Assembly: GCA_019038695.1 (NCBI GenBank)
Contig: JAHOYZ010000024.1
Coordinates: 1 to 64,000, forward strand
Length of the DNA stretch: 64,000 nt
Origin: Candidatus Zixiibacteriota bacterium
Lineage (GTDB): Bacteria; Zixibacteria; MSB-5A5; GN15; FEB-12
Reading direction: 5' to 3'
This document shows, piece after piece, positions 62,225-64,000 of the stretch. How positions within the stretch are numbered: position 1 is the stretch's first letter; the number at the start of each line of letters is the position of its first letter. Made by a program: the position numbers and the translations under genes. The notes under the pieces are model-generated. The model worked only from the letters and a program-made list of their open reading frames with translations. It ran no database searches and was not told the DNA's origin.

Positions 62225-62788
62225 ATGAGAAACTTACGGTCTGTAATTGCGACGATACTTGTGCTCGCCCTGATAGGCGCGGGTTGTGGCGGCGAGAACC
62301 CCACTAAACACCAGGGGACAAGCAGCGCATTCTACGCCAATTCATTCGAGCTACCTACCGATACGCTCGGTTGGACCGGTCTTCATCCTGAGATGTTTGT
62401 CGACGGTGCCGCTCCCGGATGCGGAGAAAGGGCGCTTCAGATCGGCGGGGGCTGCCTTCAGCCGGCGGCAGCACTGACATTTTCAGCAGTAAGATGCGAT
62501 AAGTATTATGCTGTCAGCCTGTGGGGCAAGATTGATCAATCCCGCCAAATGGGTTCCGTTATGCTGACCATCCCTGGTGACGAAGGCATGTTTGGACCGT
62601 CAATTGCAATCAGAGTTGATAACGTGAATTGGACCCACTATCGTTCGAGTGAATTGCTCCATGTTCCCGCCGGAGTCGACATGTCTCTGATGCTGTTCAT
62701 CGGTGGTTTTGTCCCGAGCGGGATGATGATAGACAACCTTCAGATTGAGATGGTGATACCTGCAGATGAGACTAGTCGGTGCGATTGA
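62225..62788 (+). CDS. hypothetical lipoprotein with jelly-roll-like domain
   Basis: ATG 62225 gives 187 residues. Lipobox IGAGC marks Cys21. The rest reads as a carbohydrate-binding-module-like beta-sandwich (YANSFELPTDTLGWTG, KYYAVSLWGKIDQ, YRSSELLHVPAGVDMSLMLF). No enzyme motif is seen. The function is unknown. It probably sits in the outer or inner membrane leaflet. Confidence 0.6.
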   Translation: MRNLRSVIATILVLALIGAGCGGENPTKHQGTSSAFYANSFELPTDTLGWTGLHPEMFVDGAAPGCGERALQIGGGCLQPAAALTFSAVRCDKYYAVSLWGKIDQSRQMGSVMLTIPGDEGMFGPSIAIRVDNVNWTHYRSSELLHVPAGVDMSLMLFIGGFVPSGMMIDNLQIEMVIPADETSRCD

Positions 62789-62954
62789 CCAACGTGAGAT
62801 TCACGACATTGTCTTCAACATGTTCGCCGATGATTAGGCGCAGATCACTTCCGGCGGTTTCTGGTTAGATTCCCACCGGCGGGCTATCCCGCCTGTGCAT
62901 GTCGTAGCAAGATTTTTGCTTGCCCGGTCTCCTTTGTTTGTACAACATACAAGT

Positions 62955-63599
62955 ATGAAACTAATCAAAACCATATGCATGTTGGGTCTCTTGGTCGCGA
63001 TGGTGGCTCTGTACTCATCCGATTTGTTGGCCCAGACAGTATCCGGCCTGTCAATTAAACCGCCCGACAGTGCCGAAGCCGAACGGGTCCGTATCTGGGT
63101 GCCCATCGAGACCACCTCTAGATGTCGTACTCAGATCAACATTATGGACAGCGCCGGCGATACGGTAAGGCATTTGATCAACTATCTACCTAAACCGGGA
63201 TATTATAATTTCTATTGGGACAAGCGTGACGATTCCGGCCATAGGGTAGAGGCTGGCATTTATCCTTACGTGATCGAAAACTGCGGTGGGGAAAAACGCA
63301 GACGAGAGGTCGAAGCCCGGTTTTCTCGCTGGGAGCTGGCCTCGGTTTTTACTCCACTGGATACTGCTCGACCTTTCTGGATTGAACTTGAGTTGCTTGA
63401 AGACTCCGCTTTGGTCTCTGTCCGATACTTTACCCACAACGACCGACTGCTGGACAGTTTGGTTGTTGATTCGCTTCTGAACCGAGGGAAGCACGAGTTC
63501 GACTGGTCCTCCAGTCGCAGGGCTCGTCGCGGCAACTACATTATCAAGGTGTCTATAGGTGACTATCAATATATCCGCGAAGTAACCCACATTCCATGA
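62955..63599 (+). CDS. exported FlgD-Ig-like protein
   Basis: ATG 62955 gives 214 residues with a Sec signal ending SSDLLAQ (1-26). Two beta-sandwich units of FlgD-Ig type are visible (INIMDSAGDTVRHL, YNFYWDKRDDSGHRVEAGIY, and later LNRGKHEFDWSSSRRARRGN YIIKV). It overlaps the next gene (ATGA), so the two are coupled. Such modules bind or cap exported proteins; here the protein is nothing but modules. Confidence 0.6.
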   Translation: MKLIKTICMLGLLVAMVALYSSDLLAQTVSGLSIKPPDSAEAERVRIWVPIETTSRCRTQINIMDSAGDTVRHLINYLPKPGYYNFYWDKRDDSGHRVEAGIYPYVIENCGGEKRRREVEARFSRWELASVFTPLDTARPFWIELELLEDSALVSVRYFTHNDRLLDSLVVDSLLNRGKHEFDWSSSRRARRGNYIIKVSIGDYQYIREVTHIP

Positions 63600-64000
63600 G
63601 AGGCAACCCCTGTTTCCTTCGTCATGTGTGGGCGATATCTGTTCTGGCGATCGTCTTTGTCATGTCTTGCTCAAGACCTCCCGCGCCTGTAGCCAATCAG
63701 CCAAGTCTGGACGAGGGGTATTGGGAGAAAGTCTGGGTAGATCCGCAGATTGTTCGTGCCGAGACGGATTACACCCTTATGCGATCAGATCGGATCGACT
63801 CGCTTTATCACGAACCCGATGGCCAGTTGCAAACCAGTTTTTCATCGCTGGAGTTTGTTATAACTGAGGATTCATGTCAGGTGAGTATCAGCCTCGAAGG
63901 TGGATTTGACAGATCGCAGGTGGTTCCCATGATGGTCCGAACGCTGCCTTCGGGATTCTACAAGTTCACGCCTACTTCCGGGATTTCGTTGGGGCCAATC
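63596..64000 (+). CDS. hypothetical lipoprotein, 5' part
   Basis: ATG 63596 overlaps the preceding stop and the frame is open for 135 codons to the right edge. A lipobox (FVMSC) ends the signal peptide at residue 25. The visible mature part (YWEKVWVDPQIVRAETDYTL, later SCQVSISLEGGFDRSQ) matches no family I know. It is partial. Confidence 0.6.
   Translation, partial: MRGNPCFLRHVWAISVLAIVFVMSCSRPPAPVANQPSLDEGYWEKVWVDPQIVRAETDYTLMRSDRIDSLYHEPDGQLQTSFSSLEFVITEDSCQVSISLEGGFDRSQVVPMMVRTLPSGFYKFTPTSGISLGPI

Noticed and set aside
62845-62900. FMN-riboswitch-like string (ATTCCCACCGGCGG and a GGCGGG/CCCGCC hairpin)
   Set aside because: Only one short segment resembles the RFN element; the other conserved arms are missing and the next gene is an exported FlgD-Ig-like protein, not a riboflavin gene.

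Overview
The window looks like a chromosomal segment of a Gram-negative-type bacterium that exports many large proteins. Several exported proteins end in dockerin-like paired Ca-binding repeats (GDxDxSGxxNIxDLxYLV type), and one ends in an NYPNPFNPTT sorting tail. This combination, with lipoproteins, SurA-like chaperones and a PEP-CTERM protein, is what I associate with the FCB superphylum and especially candidate phylum Zixibacteria. That placement is inference from protein style; there is no rRNA in the window.

Layout. 1-1377 (-): start of a G+C-rich S9 peptidase gene running off the left edge. 2.1-7.3 kb (+): a sulfur-redox module. It has an HTH/Cys-rich/receiver regulator behind a clear sigma70-type promoter, a DsrC homologue, DsrM-like and DsrK-like subunits, an ATC-hydrolase-like protein and a protein made of two fused DsrC domains. 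The single-domain DsrC keeps only the C-terminal cysteine (C104), and the tandem protein keeps only the other one, so the usual DsrC redox pair is split over two proteins. 7.3-8.2 kb: non-coding, with one orphan type I-E-like CRISPR repeat and a 234-bp repeat that recurs beside tRNA-Asn at 22.8 kb.

8.2-22.5 kb (-): secretome block. It holds a trypsin-like PKD lipoprotein with a stand-alone copy of its N-terminal domain, then a tight four-gene operon (ECF sigma factor, anti-sigma-like protein, TPR-CHAT protease, secreted subtilase), then FG-GAP, CARDB-like and other exported proteins. 23-34.7 kb: tRNA-Asn, then housekeeping and envelope genes on + (PDZ protein, hprK, two parvulins, S4 protein, endonuclease V with altered active site, M20 amidohydrolase, propeller, YbbR, tsaD).

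34.9-47.1 kb (+): a compact virus-derived head cluster (portal, terminase, prohead protease fusion, decoration-like protein, major capsid protein, connector-like protein, propeller or fibre protein). I see no integrase, replication, tape-measure or lysis gene in it. An opposite-strand PEP-CTERM gene interrupts it, and it ends in two Sec-exported proteins. It reads as a gene-transfer-agent-like or domesticated capsid locus and, with the split DsrC pair, is the best candidate here for something undescribed.

47.2-64 kb: exported dockerin proteins (including one of 1650 aa), lipA, a receiver-GAF-HD-GYP protein, an M50 protease, a REP-like repeat pair, an SbcC-type ATPase overlapping a membrane-anchored thermonuclease, and a run of lipoprotein or exported genes leaving the right edge.
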